Shown piece by piece: positions 1 through 9,019 of a stretch of 64,000 nucleotides of DNA. Below the pieces are notes generated by a model. The model saw only the letters and a program-made list of their open reading frames with translations. It ran no database searches and had not been told where the DNA came from. Each line of letters opens with the position of its first letter. Within the stretch, counting starts at the first letter, position 1. This DNA is from an uncultured Bacilli bacterium (GTDB lineage Bacteria; Bacillota_I; Bacilli_A; RF39; UBA660): NCBI GenBank assembly GCA_934101115.1, contig CAKOPW010000006.1, positions 1-64,000 of the forward strand, in the 5' to 3' direction. A program made the translations under genes and the position numbers.

Positions 1-105
1 CTGGTTTTGGTTCATCTGCTTCAGGTTGATCTGGTTTTGGTTCATCTGCTTCAGGTTGATCTGGTTTTGGTTCATCTACCTCAGGTTGATTTGGTTTTGG
101 TTGAT
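1..105 (-). repeat. 30-bp tandem repeat encoding QPEADEPKPD
   Basis: Positions 1-30 and 31-60 are identical, 61-90 differs at two bases, and 91-105 is a decayed partial unit. Each unit adds ten residues to the tail of the protein above. The array continues past the window edge, so copy number is unknown. Confidence 0.9.
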
Positions 106-1276
106 CTTTTGTAGGAATACCCATTCCAGCCAGAATATTGTCTATTTCTTCTTCAGTTAATATTCCGTTAGAATTACCATTACTAGCAGTTCCTTTTGTC
201 TCAGCATTTGGAGTTTGTGACACTGAAGGTTCTATTGTTTCTTCTGTTGTAGGATTAAATGTTGGTTTATCTTCTTCAACAATTCCACCAATAGTTTTAT
301 CCATGTCTTTAGCGGCATTTATAATAGATTTAGCAGCATTATTAACTCTCACTCCATCATATATTTTGCCGTTTGCGTTAACTACAACTTTATTATTAGC
401 TACAGCACCTGCAAAACCTTTTAATAATCTATTAATGTTATCTTCAGTAAGTTCTTCTGCAGTAAATTCTTTTCCAGGGTTAAGTTCAAATTTTCCGCTT
501 CTACATGTGACAACATATTTTTCTGTTTCTTGGTTAAAAGTTATACTTATTTGTATATCATCTTGTCCAAGTGGAGCTTTATTATAATTATTAAAATATT
601 CATAATATTCTTCTAATTTTTCAAAATCTATTTCTTTTTTGCCCTTTAAAGAATTTTCTAAACTATCTATATGCTCCATCAACTTATCTAACGACGCAAT
701 TTTTTCATTCAATTCGCGAATTTTTTTATTATTATCCTTAATGAACATTTTAGCTATATCACGATCTGTAGGATCTATTCCACTTTCGGCTCTTTCAATC
801 ATTTCTGCTTTAACGTTTTCAATGGATCTTAAAGAACTTAATAAGTTTCTTCTTTGAAAGTCAATCATTTTCTTGATTTTTTCAGATAACGAATTTAACT
901 TTTCCATATCCGAATCATTTATTTCCTTGTTTGTAGATTCAGACAATTCTCTTTCTTTTCTTTCAAGTTCATTTTTTAGTTCGTTAACTCTCTTTTCACT
1001 TTCTTCTCTTGCACGATTGTTATTCTCAAAATATGGATCATTTGAAATAGTTCCCATATTTCTTTCTTCCATATCTCTAACAGCATTTTCAATTAAAGTG
1101 TTTGCCCACTTTAAATTTTCTTCTGCATTTTCTAATTGAGTTCTCAAAGTTTCTATTTCTGATTCTAAAGCAGTGGTATCAACTTCGTCATTTAAACTCG
1201 CCTTTATGTTATTTACATTTTCTGCATATTCAGAAACCAAACTATTAATTTGTTCAGTTAATGTTTCACTTTCCAT
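1..1276 (-). CDS. Coiled-coil protein with acidic/proline repeat tail (C-terminus outside window)
   Basis: The frame opens at ATG 1276 behind a GGAGG ribosome site and stays open to the window edge, about 425 residues. The first 240 residues are Glu/Lys/Asn-rich and heptad-like, so a coiled coil is likely. A more compact segment follows (TFNQETEKYVVTCRSGKFEL, then FTAEELTEDNINRLLKGFAG). After that comes a Ser/Thr/Pro-rich linker and a tail repeating QPEADEPKPD. There is no N-terminal signal peptide or membrane helix in the visible part. I do not recognise the family; function is unknown. It is separated from smc by about 100 bp with its own leader, so it is probably a separate transcription unit. 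Confidence 0.8.
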   Translation of the reverse strand, partial: MESETLTEQINSLVSEYAENVNNIKASLNDEVDTTALESEIETLRTQLENAEENLKWANTLIENAVRDMEERNMGTISNDPYFENNNRAREESEKRVNELKNELERKERELSESTNKEINDSDMEKLNSLSEKIKKMIDFQRRNLLSSLRSIENVKAEMIERAESGIDPTDRDIAKMFIKDNNKKIRELNEKIASLDKLMEHIDSLENSLKGKKEIDFEKLEEYYEYFNNYNKAPLGQDDIQISITFNQETEKYVVTCRSGKFELNPGKEFTAEELTEDNINRLLKGFAGAVANNKVVVNANGKIYDGVRVNNAAKSIINAAKDMDKTIGGIVEEDKPTFNPTTEETIEPSVSQTPNAETKGTASNGNSNGILTEEEIDNILAGMGIPTKDQPKPNQPEVDEPKPDQPEADEPKPDQPEADEPKP

Positions 1277-1298
1277 TATATTTCCTCCAAACATTTTT

Positions 1299-1316
1299 AT
1301 TAAGTTTAAACTTAAT
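1299..1316. promoter_or_regulatory. 18-bp perfect palindrome in the leader of the repeat-tail gene
   Basis: ATTAAGTTTAAACTTAAT is a perfect palindrome lying 23 bases upstream of the ATG at 1276. It could be an operator for a dimeric repressor. AT-rich palindromes also arise by chance, so this is tentative. Confidence 0.35.
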
Positions 1317-1374
1317 TACACACTTAAATTTTATCATTAATTTTATAATATGTATACATTTTTTTTACTATGCT

Positions 1375-4320
1375 TTACATATCACTTAATTTAACACTTA
1401 CAAGTTTTGATACTCCACTTTCTTGCATTGTTATTCCATATAAAGTATCAGCATATTCCATTGTTTTTTTCTTATGAGTAATTACTATAAACTGAGTTAC
1501 ATCACCATAATTTTTTAAATATGTTCCAAATGTATCAACATTTGCTTCATCTAAAGCTGCTTCTACTTCATCTAGTATACAGAATGGAACAGTTCTAATA
1601 TTCAATATACTGAAAAGTAAAGCAATTGCTGTTAAAGTCATTTCTCCACCTGATAAAGCATTAATGCTTTTTATACTCTTTCCTGGAGGATAAGCATTTA
1701 TTTCAACTCCAGTTTCTAAAATATTTTCTGGTTCTGTTAACACAAGTTCAGCATTTCCACCCTTAAATAGTTGATTAAACACACGACCAAATTCACGATT
1801 AACTTCATTAAATGTACTCATAAATTTTTCTTCCATTGTTGAATCTAGATCTTCAATTATTTCATTTAAATCTTTTATTGCTCCTAAAAGATCTTCACTT
1901 TGATTTTTTAAGAATGTATATCTCGTATTAACACGATCAAATTCTTCAATAGCTCCAACATTGACGTCTCCTAAATCTCTTATATCTCTTTTTAAGTGGT
2001 TTACTTTAGTACGTGCAACTTCTTCATCCATTTCTAAAGTATATTCTTGATGAGCTTTTTCATAAGTTAAATTATATTCGCTTGCAAGTCTTGTAAGTAA
2101 GTTATCAAGTTTAATATCCATCTTACCAATATTAACTTCTAAATTCTTTATTTCATTTAGTTTTTGATTATAAGCAGAAGTTGCTTTTCTATTTATACTT
2201 TCTAATTCATTTAATTCATTTGAAAGTTCATTTCTTGTAGTTTTCTTTTCACTTAATGTTCTTGTGCTTATTTCTTTTTTAGTGCTTATCGTTAAGATTT
2301 CATTCATTATGTTGTCAAGTTCATTATCAACTGAATTATCTAAAACATTCTTTGTTCCATTAAGCTCATTTTCATTCTTTTCTAAATCATTTATAAGTTC
2401 TTTTCTACTTATTTGTTTTTGATTTAAAATTTCTTTTTTTCCTGAAAGATCAGCTATACTATTTCTAATACTCTCTTCAAGTAGATTTAGATGTAAATCA
2501 ATTTCATTAATATGTTCTTCAATTAACTTTATTTCATTTACTAAAATACTTTCTTCATTAATAAGTTTTTCTAGTTCATATCTTATATTCATTGAACCAC
2601 TGGTATTATTTTTTACACTTCCACCAGTTATAGATCCTCCAGCATGAAGTATTTCTCCATCTAACGTTATTACACGATAACGGTAACTAGTTAGTTTTCC
2701 AAGTTTATTCATGATATCCATATTATTAACAACTAAAACATTTCCTAGTTGATTTTCAACAACACCAGAATAAAGCGGATTATAAGTTACTAAGTTAGAA
2801 GCAACTCCCACAAATCCAGCTAAAGATTCAGCTGTTTTTAAAGAATCAGCATCCACTCCACGTGGTTTTATCACACTTATTGGGAAGAATGTTGCTCTTC
2901 CAAGTTTGTTTTCTTTTAAATAGTTAATCGCTTCTTTCGCGTTTTCATCTTTATCAACAACAATCACGTTTTGATTAGCGCCTAAAGCCACTTCAATTGC
3001 TTTAACGTGCTCTTCTTTGACATCAATTAATTTTGATAAAACATCATGAATACCATTTAATCTTGGGTTATTAATAACACTTTTAACAGCAAAAGGAAGC
3101 TTTGTATCGTTTTCTATTTGATCATTTAGTACATCTATTTTGCTTCTTACGTTCACAAGTTCACGACTTTTTTTATCAAGTTCACTTATTAAAGTTGTTT
3201 TTCTTAATCTTTCATTTTTTAATTCAGCATTGGCAGTGTCAACTTTATTTGTAAGTTCACTTATTTCTTTTTCAATTGAAGTAATTTCTGAATCAATAAC
3301 ACTGATGTTTTTCTTAAGTTCAACTATTCTTTCCTTTAATATTATAATGTTGCTTTCTAATAGTTGATCATCTACTTCATATTTTCGTCTTTCACTCATA
3401 ACTTGTTTCTTTGTTTCAAGATTTGAAAGAGTTTCATTTATTTTTATAAGTTCATCAGTTAATGAAGATATTTCTTCATCAAGTTTAATTGAACTCAATT
3501 TTAAACTTTCGATTTTAGTTGTTTCACTTGTTTGTTTATTATCCATTGTAAGAATTTCTTCATTTAAAGAATTTAATCTTTCTTTATCACTTTTATATTG
3601 ATCATTTATAGTTTTAATATCACTGGCAATTAAAGAAATTTCAATTCCTTCAAGTTCACTTTTTAAATCAAGATATTTTTTAGCATCTTCAGCTTGTTTT
3701 CTTAAAGGTTCAACATTTCCTTCAAGTTCATTTATAACTAAAGTTACTTTATCAAGATTATCCATTGTACTTGCTAACTTTTTACTTGTTTCTTCTTTTC
3801 TTTTCTTATATTTTAAAACACTGGCAGCTTCTTCAATAATAGCTCTTCTATCACTTGGTTTTCCTTTTAAAATTTCACTTATTCTTCCTTGAGATATGAT
3901 AGAAAACGAATTGGCATTAGTTCCACTATCTAGGAATAAATCTGTAATGTCCTTTTTTCTAACCTTTGTATTATTTATGTAATATTCGTTTTCTCCAGTT
4001 TTATAAACTTCTCTTTTTATTTCGATCTCATTATAATCACTTGCTAAATAATGATCTGTATTATCAAAAGTTAAACTTACCCAAGCACGAGAACATGCAC
4101 CTCTTGAAGAAGAACCATTGAATATACAGTCAGTTAGTTTTTCGCCTCCACGAATCTCTTTTAAACTGGATTCTCCTAATACCCAACGAACAGCATCAAC
4201 TACATTACTTTTTCCACTTCCATTAGGTCCAACAATACCAGTAATCTTATCATCAACGCTTATTTCAATTTTATCAGCAAACGATTTAAAACCATGTGCT
4301 TTTATACTAATAAGTTTCAT
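1375..4320 (-). CDS. smc: Chromosome segregation ATPase SMC
   Basis: SMC forms the ring-shaped condensin core that organises and segregates the chromosome, normally with ScpA and ScpB. The N-terminal head has Walker A GPNGSGKSN (residues 31-39). Long coiled coils flank a hinge around 400-550 that contains the GGSITGGS motif. The C-terminal head has the ABC signature LSGGE (889-893) and Walker B FCILDE (913-918). At 981 residues it is about 200 shorter than the usual 1180 or so, and the loss falls in the coiled-coil arms. It lies 9 bp behind rnc, an arrangement also seen in Bacillus (rnc-smc). All catalytic motifs are present. Confidence 0.97.
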   Translation of the reverse strand: MKLISIKAHGFKSFADKIEISVDDKITGIVGPNGSGKSNVVDAVRWVLGESSLKEIRGGEKLTDCIFNGSSSRGACSRAWVSLTFDNTDHYLASDYNEIEIKREVYKTGENEYYINNTKVRKKDITDLFLDSGTNANSFSIISQGRISEILKGKPSDRRAIIEEAASVLKYKKRKEETSKKLASTMDNLDKVTLVINELEGNVEPLRKQAEDAKKYLDLKSELEGIEISLIASDIKTINDQYKSDKERLNSLNEEILTMDNKQTSETTKIESLKLSSIKLDEEISSLTDELIKINETLSNLETKKQVMSERRKYEVDDQLLESNIIILKERIVELKKNISVIDSEITSIEKEISELTNKVDTANAELKNERLRKTTLISELDKKSRELVNVRSKIDVLNDQIENDTKLPFAVKSVINNPRLNGIHDVLSKLIDVKEEHVKAIEVALGANQNVIVVDKDENAKEAINYLKENKLGRATFFPISVIKPRGVDADSLKTAESLAGFVGVASNLVTYNPLYSGVVENQLGNVLVVNNMDIMNKLGKLTSYRYRVITLDGEILHAGGSITGGSVKNNTSGSMNIRYELEKLINEESILVNEIKLIEEHINEIDLHLNLLEESIRNSIADLSGKKEILNQKQISRKELINDLEKNENELNGTKNVLDNSVDNELDNIMNEILTISTKKEISTRTLSEKKTTRNELSNELNELESINRKATSAYNQKLNEIKNLEVNIGKMDIKLDNLLTRLASEYNLTYEKAHQEYTLEMDEEVARTKVNHLKRDIRDLGDVNVGAIEEFDRVNTRYTFLKNQSEDLLGAIKDLNEIIEDLDSTMEEKFMSTFNEVNREFGRVFNQLFKGGNAELVLTEPENILETGVEINAYPPGKSIKSINALSGGEMTLTAIALLFSILNIRTVPFCILDEVEAALDEANVDTFGTYLKNYGDVTQFIVITHKKKTMEYADTLYGITMQESGVSKLVSVKLSDM

Positions 4321-4329
4321 ACTTCACCT

Positions 4330-4971
4330 CTAAGCTATTTTTTTTATTGCATCTGTTGCTGCATTTTGTTCAGCTTCTTTTTTAGACTTTCCTGTTCCTA
4401 CTCCAAAAACAAGACCATCAACTAGAACATGAACAACAAAAGTTTTATCATGTGCAGGACCTGATTCACTTACTACTTCGTAAGTAACTGTCTTTTTGTC
4501 CATTTGAACCATCTCTTGCAAGTATGATTTAGAGTCATGAATAAATTCGTGATTTGCTTCAATATAAGGAACAATTATTCCTAAAGCAAATCTTTTAGCA
4601 ACTGAAAAACCATGCTCTAAGAATATTACGGCAAGGACACTTTCAAAACAATCTGCAACAATTGAAACTGTATCTTTTGGTACTCCGTTTCCAGTACGAA
4701 TATAATCTATTAATCCTATTTGTTTAGAATATTCAAATAAAGCATTTTCACAGACAAAACTAGCACGAGTTTTAGACATATCTCCTTCTTTTAAATGTGA
4801 ATGTAAATAAAAATATTCACTTGTAGCAAGTTCTAAAACAGCATCTCCTAAAAATTCAAGTCTTTCATAGCTTTTGCTTCTTTCTTCATTAGCTTTTGAA
4901 CTATGAGTTAAAGCTGTTTTTAATAATTCTTCATTCTTTATTACTATTCCATATTTTTCTAAAAAGTTCAT
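4330..4971 (-). CDS. rnc: Ribonuclease III
   Basis: This enzyme cleaves double-stranded RNA in rRNA and mRNA processing. The signature ERLEFLGDAVLEL is near residue 36, and a second acidic metal-binding region (ADCFESVLAVIFLEHG) is around 105-120. A C-terminal double-stranded RNA-binding domain ends in KSKKEAEQNAATDAIKKI. I place the start at ATG 4971 (MNFLEKYG) because it follows GGTGAT at proper spacing. An upstream in-frame ATG at 5010 would add 13 residues unlike the family. The product is 213 aa, a normal length. It is the first gene of an operon with smc. Confidence 0.95.
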   Translation of the reverse strand: MNFLEKYGIVIKNEELLKTALTHSSKANEERSKSYERLEFLGDAVLELATSEYFYLHSHLKEGDMSKTRASFVCENALFEYSKQIGLIDYIRTGNGVPKDTVSIVADCFESVLAVIFLEHGFSVAKRFALGIIVPYIEANHEFIHDSKSYLQEMVQMDKKTVTYEVVSESGPAHDKTFVVHVLVDGLVFGVGTGKSKKEAEQNAATDAIKKIA

Positions 4972-5077
4972 AGTATCACCAAAAGTATTATACAATATGA
5001 AAAGGTCCAATTCTAGTTATAATTTACAAAATATAGCTTTTTTGATATATTTTTATTATGAAAAAGGAAGCGAATTT

Positions 5078-5938
5078 ATGAAAATAATAAGAAGTTTATT
5101 TGTTTTATTTATTACTTTAATTTTATTAACTGGATGTTTTAAAAGAGATAATATGGATGATATTTCTATTGCTGTTACTAAATACCCAATAGAATATTTG
5201 GTAAAGAATATATATGGATTTAATTCAACAATAAGTTCTGTATATCCTGTTGGAAGTGATGTTGATACTTATACTTTATCAAAAAAGCAAATCAAAAAAT
5301 ATTCAGCAAATGACATTTTTGTCTACAACGGTTTAACTGATGAGAAAAAGATAGCCGCTAGTCTTTTAAACTATAATTCAAATATAAAAATTATTGATGT
5401 TGCCAAAGGCTTAAATGATACTTATGAAGAAGAAGAACTTTGGTTAAGTCCATCAAATTATTTAATGCTTGCTCAAAATATTAAAGATAGTTTGTTAAAC
5501 TACACTAATTCAACTATTTTAAAGCAAGAAATAAGTGATGCTTATGAAGAATTAAAGTTAAATGTCTCTATGCTAGATGCTAATATAAAAGTTATTGCTG
5601 AAAATGCAAGCAATAAAACAATTATAGTTGGAAATGACTTATTTAAATTTTTAGAAAAATATGGATACAATGTTTTGAGTGTTGATGAAAGCAAAAATCA
5701 AAAAAGTGATTATCAAGAAGCAAAAAACTTGATTTCCAATAAAAGTAATTCTTATGTATTCGTTTTAGAAAAAAGTGTTAATGATGAAAATGTTACTAAA
5801 TTAAAAAATGCCGGTGCAACGATTGTTTCAATAAAATCATTAAAGAGTTTGACTCAAGATGAAATAAATGATGGTTATGATTATTTACAATATATGAATA
5901 CATTTATCGATGACTTGAAAAGTGAGGTTTATAATTAA
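5078..5938 (+). CDS. ZnuA/AdcA-like metal-binding lipoprotein, degenerate site
   Basis: The fold resembles the substrate-binding proteins of zinc/manganese ABC transporters. The start is ATG 5078 behind AAGGAAG, giving a lipoprotein signal (hydrophobic stretch, then LLTGC with the lipid Cys at about residue 19). Family landmarks remain: KYPIEYLVKNIYG, the ...YTLSKKQIKKYSANDIFVYNG segment and WLSPSNYLMLAQNI. The metal-binding His normally found in the GxDpHxY segment is absent; the sequence reads GSDVDTYTLS. Metal binding may therefore be lost or altered. No ABC permease or ATPase is adjacent, and the stop overlaps the next start. Confidence 0.75.
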   Translation: MKIIRSLFVLFITLILLTGCFKRDNMDDISIAVTKYPIEYLVKNIYGFNSTISSVYPVGSDVDTYTLSKKQIKKYSANDIFVYNGLTDEKKIAASLLNYNSNIKIIDVAKGLNDTYEEEELWLSPSNYLMLAQNIKDSLLNYTNSTILKQEISDAYEELKLNVSMLDANIKVIAENASNKTIIVGNDLFKFLEKYGYNVLSVDESKNQKSDYQEAKNLISNKSNSYVFVLEKSVNDENVTKLKNAGATIVSIKSLKSLTQDEINDGYDYLQYMNTFIDDLKSEVYN

Positions 5939-6852
5939 TGAAAAAATATTTAATCACACATACTGATTTAGACGGAGTTTCCCCTATTATATTGCTTGGT
6001 TTAACAAATGAATCATTTGATTATAAATGTGTAGATATAAAAGATTTAACTAGTTTAATGGAAGAACTTAAAACAGTAGACTTATCACTTTATGATGAAA
6101 TATATTTTACAGATTTATCCTTAACAGAAGAAATGTATGATGTTTTACTTAATTTAAATAAGCCAATAAAGGTTTTTGATCATCATGAAACTCACCTATT
6201 TGCAAATAAGTATGAGTTTGTTACAGTTAAAGTAGATTTGAATGATAGAAAAACATGTGGAACTGAATTATTTTACGAGTATTTAAAAGAAAAATATCCT
6301 GAATTAAATAAAGATAGCATAAAAACTTACGTTGAATATGTAAGAGAACTTGACACATTTACTTTTACAAGCGATATTCCCAAACAAATCGATATGATTA
6401 AAGAATCAATGGATAGATATGAATTTATAAAATCTATGATTAGAAGACTAAAGAAAGATAAACCTTTTACTTTTACAGCTTTTGAAAAAAGATATATTAA
6501 ATTAAGAACAGAAGAACTTGATAGATATATAAAAAAGAAAGAAAAAGGTATGCAAAGAGTTTTAATCAATGGACTTAGATGTGCTGTGGTATTTGCAGAA
6601 ACTAATAAGAGTTTTATTGGTGATTATATCTCTCAAAAATATGATGATATTGATTTAGTTATTTTAATAGATGCATCAAGTAGAATCTCTTATAGAACTA
6701 ACAAGGAAAACATAAATGTTGCCGATTTTGCTTCCAACTTTGGTGGCGGTGGACATAAATGTGCAAGTGGATCAAAGTTCGATAACGAAAATCGTATCAA
6801 CATTTTAAAAGACTATTTTGGTGATGTTAAAGAATTAGAAGAAAATTGCTAA
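5938..6852 (+). CDS. DHH/DHHA1 family phosphoesterase (NrnA/GdpP-like)
   Basis: DHH proteins hydrolyse phosphodiesters such as nano-RNA or cyclic dinucleotides using two Mn ions. Motifs seen are HTDLDGV (10-14), the DLS acidic motif (about 60), FDHHET (about 80) and the C-terminal DHHA1 signature FGGGGHKCASG (about 267). Length is 304 aa. There is no membrane, PAS or GGDEF region, so it is a stand-alone enzyme. The start shares a base with the stop of the lipoprotein gene (TAATG), indicating translational coupling. The substrate cannot be told from sequence alone. Confidence 0.85.
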   Translation: MKKYLITHTDLDGVSPIILLGLTNESFDYKCVDIKDLTSLMEELKTVDLSLYDEIYFTDLSLTEEMYDVLLNLNKPIKVFDHHETHLFANKYEFVTVKVDLNDRKTCGTELFYEYLKEKYPELNKDSIKTYVEYVRELDTFTFTSDIPKQIDMIKESMDRYEFIKSMIRRLKKDKPFTFTAFEKRYIKLRTEELDRYIKKKEKGMQRVLINGLRCAVVFAETNKSFIGDYISQKYDDIDLVILIDASSRISYRTNKENINVADFASNFGGGGHKCASGSKFDNENRINILKDYFGDVKELEENC

Positions 6853-6869
6853 TTCTTTTTATTTTGTTA

Positions 6870-6898
6870 TTGACTATAATAATCAAATTTTGTATAAT
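6870..6898 (+). promoter_or_regulatory. Promoter of tRNA-Ser
   Basis: TTGACT (6870-6875) and TATAAT (6893-6898) are separated by exactly 17 bp, and the tRNA begins 13 bases downstream. This is a near-consensus housekeeping promoter. Confidence 0.85.
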
Positions 6899-6911
6899 TT
6901 ATCTATGGCAC

Positions 6912-7002
6912 GGAGTAGTACTCAAGAGGCTGAAGAGGCGCCCCTGCTAAGGGTGTAGGTCGGGCAACTGGCGCGAGAGTTCAAATCTCTCCTACTCCGC
7001 CA
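6912..7002 (+). tRNA. tRNA-Ser (GCT)
   Basis: The acceptor stem GGAGTAG pairs with CTACTCC, followed by discriminator G and encoded CCA. The anticodon loop reads CTGCTAA (anticodon GCT). The long variable arm typical of serine tRNAs is present (GTGTAGGTCGGGCAACTGGC region). The T-loop TTCAAAT is intact. Confidence 0.96.
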
Positions 7003-7012
7003 TTTAGGAATT

Positions 7013-7036
7013 AACTCACTTATGTGAGTTTTTTTA
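7013..7036 (+). terminator. Intrinsic terminator after tRNA-Ser
   Basis: The stem AACTCAC/GTGAGTT has a TTAT loop and is followed by a run of eight T. Confidence 0.85.
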
Positions 7037-7043
7037 TTGCATG

Positions 7044-7067
7044 AAAAAAGTCTACACTTGTAGACTT
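7044..7067 (-). terminator. Intrinsic terminator of the zinc-ribbon gene
   Basis: On the minus strand the stem AAGTCTAC/GTAGACTT is followed by a T run. It overlaps the stop codon of the gene ending at 7066. Confidence 0.8.
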
Positions 7068-7983
7068 AAGATCGTTTGTAGGTAAATTCGTAAACTGCGC
7101 CGGCATTAACATCTGTTGTATTAATTAATAATTTTAGGCTTAAACTAGTATCAGTTAAATTAACTATTTCAAAAAGTGCATCATAACTTTCATCACTTTC
7201 ATCTTTTAGTTTTATATATATCTTATTATCAATAATTTTATAATTATACCAATTAACAGAAATATTTTTTTCACTATTCCAATTTGCATGACCTTTTGGT
7301 GCCAAATGACCACTTATTAAAACTTCATCAGAATAATCATCAAATTTCAAAGTTAATTCACTTGATCCATAATAAACATTTCTTTTATTAAATTTAAAAG
7401 TTCCTCCAACAGTATGTTTCCAATACCACTCTCCAAAACTATAATAGACATTTGTTATGCTTTCTTTTTCTTTTGTTGATAACAATTTAAATATTTCAGT
7501 ATTATCAAAGAATTCTTTAATCTTCTCACTTTTACTTATATAGCTAGTTCCTAATTCATTATAAGCTGATGAAACTAGACCTTCATCAAGAAATTGTTTA
7601 GAATAGTTTATCTTGTTATCCATAAACATGTCCCATGCTTCTGGACAAGCACAGCTAATTTCTTCACAGTCTTTTGTTCCGAGATTTTCATGATTATACC
7701 ATCCAACATTTTCAAAGCCTTCATAATCTTTACTATCTACATATTTTTGTAAATTAGCAACAAAATTTTCACATGCTGAAGCACTTTTATCTTCATTCAT
7801 AGTCGATGCAATCGCAAGAAAAACTACTATAGCAATTACTCCTTCAAGTATAAAAAACAATTTTCTTTTATCCTTTGGTATTTTAAAACCTTTAAACTTT
7901 TTCATTGAATAACCGCAATGGGGACAACTTTTTGCAGTATCACTAATTTTTTTACCACATTCCTTACAAACAATTAAAGACAT
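7066..7983 (-). CDS. Zinc-ribbon membrane protein, unknown function
   Basis: The N-terminus carries a double CxxC zinc ribbon (CKECGKKISDTAKSCPHCG, residues 6-24). A basic linker and one transmembrane helix (about 42-60, FFILEGVIAIVVFLAIAS) follow. The remaining ~245 residues are predicted to be outside the cell. That domain has four Cys close together (CEEISCACPEAW region), which could form disulfides. The start is ATG 7983 with AGGAG nine bases upstream; a TTG nine bases further up lacks spacing to that site. It is probably the last gene of the surface cluster (pilin-like, sulfotransferase, transglutaminase-like), although a terminator lies before it. No function is assigned. Confidence 0.75.
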   Translation of the reverse strand: MSLIVCKECGKKISDTAKSCPHCGYSMKKFKGFKIPKDKRKLFFILEGVIAIVVFLAIASTMNEDKSASACENFVANLQKYVDSKDYEGFENVGWYNHENLGTKDCEEISCACPEAWDMFMDNKINYSKQFLDEGLVSSAYNELGTSYISKSEKIKEFFDNTEIFKLLSTKEKESITNVYYSFGEWYWKHTVGGTFKFNKRNVYYGSSELTLKFDDYSDEVLISGHLAPKGHANWNSEKNISVNWYNYKIIDNKIYIKLKDESDESYDALFEIVNLTDTSLSLKLLINTTDVNAGAVYEFTYKRS

Positions 7984-8016
7984 AAAACTCAACTCCTACA
8001 TGATAATTATATCATC

Positions 8017-8045
8017 AAAAAAAATAAAGTCTACATCTATAGACT
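8017..8045 (-). terminator. Intrinsic terminator of the transglutaminase-like gene
   Basis: The stem AGTCTA/TAGACT is followed on the minus strand by a T-rich run (rc of 8017-8024). It lies immediately after the stop at 8046-8048. Confidence 0.7.
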
Positions 8046-9011
8046 CTATTTTTTTCTTCTAGTAAAGATAAATATTATTAATCCTATTATAACTAATATC
8101 AATACTAAAACGATATAATAAATACTTTCATTACTTTCTAACTTAGTTTCATCTTTTACTTCATCTTCTAAATGATTAATATCATTTTCGTTAAAAGTAT
8201 AATCAAAGTCCTCTCTTGGATAATCCTCATCACTTATCACAATATCATAATTATATTTTTCATCTTTATAATTTTGATTACTAATAAGTAACCCAGATAA
8301 ATCATTGTTATATTTTATATCAACAATATAATATTTGCCATCAAGTTTTACAACGTTGTACGTATGTGAAGAATAATACATTCTATTTTTAGCGTCATAC
8401 GATGCTATATGATCAACAATATATGACTCAATTCCTAATTTATCCATTAGATAAGAAAATGCAGTTGCAGATCCTATACAAACGGTTTTATGATCTATTA
8501 AAACGTCATACGCGCTTGTGTATCCATCTATTAATTTTTCAAAAGCTCCTTCGTTTTGATAAACTGCATTTCTACTTATGTAGGCATAAGCCATATATAT
8601 TTTTTCATAATCAGTTTTATCAGTAAATAGTTTTATAAACTTATCAGTAAATTTATCAAGTAATTCTTCTTCCTCTTTAGTGATTTTTCTATTCATATTA
8701 TTTATTGAAATAGAATTACCATTTACTATTGGTAAAAAACGAATTGGTTGATAATAAGCATAATCTTCATATTTATAAGTATTTATGCTTATATCAGTAA
8801 TATATTTTTCTTTATAGTATTCATTTACACGATCAATATCAACCGCGTTATCTTCGAATTCAATGCTATAATATCCTATATCTAAATCATTATAAATTTC
8901 ATCTATTTTTTGTAATGCTTCGTCTGTATCTTTGACAGTTATTATTGTTTTTTCATGCGCAAAACAAACTGTTGGAATAAGCATTAGTAATAATAACAAA
9001 TATTTTTTCAC
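8046..9011 (-). CDS. Surface-anchored transglutaminase-like cysteine protease-fold protein
   Basis: A signal peptide (MKKYLLLLLMLIPTVCFAHE) is followed by an extracellular domain and a C-terminal transmembrane helix (about 298-316) ending in RRKK. The core resembles the transglutaminase-like superfamily: a Cys in KTVCIGSATAFSYLM, then a His in SSHTYNVVKLDGKYYIVDI with the Asp of the YIVDI segment, a plausible Cys-His-Asp triad. Such domains in bacterial surface proteins act as peptidases or cross-linkers. The start is GTG 9011 behind AGGTGAT, nine bases after the sulfotransferase stop, so the two genes are translationally close. The substrate is unknown; the neighbouring pilin-like protein is a candidate by context only. 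Confidence 0.8.
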   Translation of the reverse strand: MKKYLLLLLMLIPTVCFAHEKTIITVKDTDEALQKIDEIYNDLDIGYYSIEFEDNAVDIDRVNEYYKEKYITDISINTYKYEDYAYYQPIRFLPIVNGNSISINNMNRKITKEEEELLDKFTDKFIKLFTDKTDYEKIYMAYAYISRNAVYQNEGAFEKLIDGYTSAYDVLIDHKTVCIGSATAFSYLMDKLGIESYIVDHIASYDAKNRMYYSSHTYNVVKLDGKYYIVDIKYNNDLSGLLISNQNYKDEKYNYDIVISDEDYPREDFDYTFNENDINHLEDEVKDETKLESNESIYYIVLVLILVIIGLIIFIFTRRKK

Positions 9012-9019
9012 GATATCAC

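Noticed and set aside
1..1276. Plus-strand open frames at 138-587, 639-857 and 873-1139
   Set aside because: They are shadows of the minus-strand coiled-coil gene, which has a start, a ribosome site and repeat structure.
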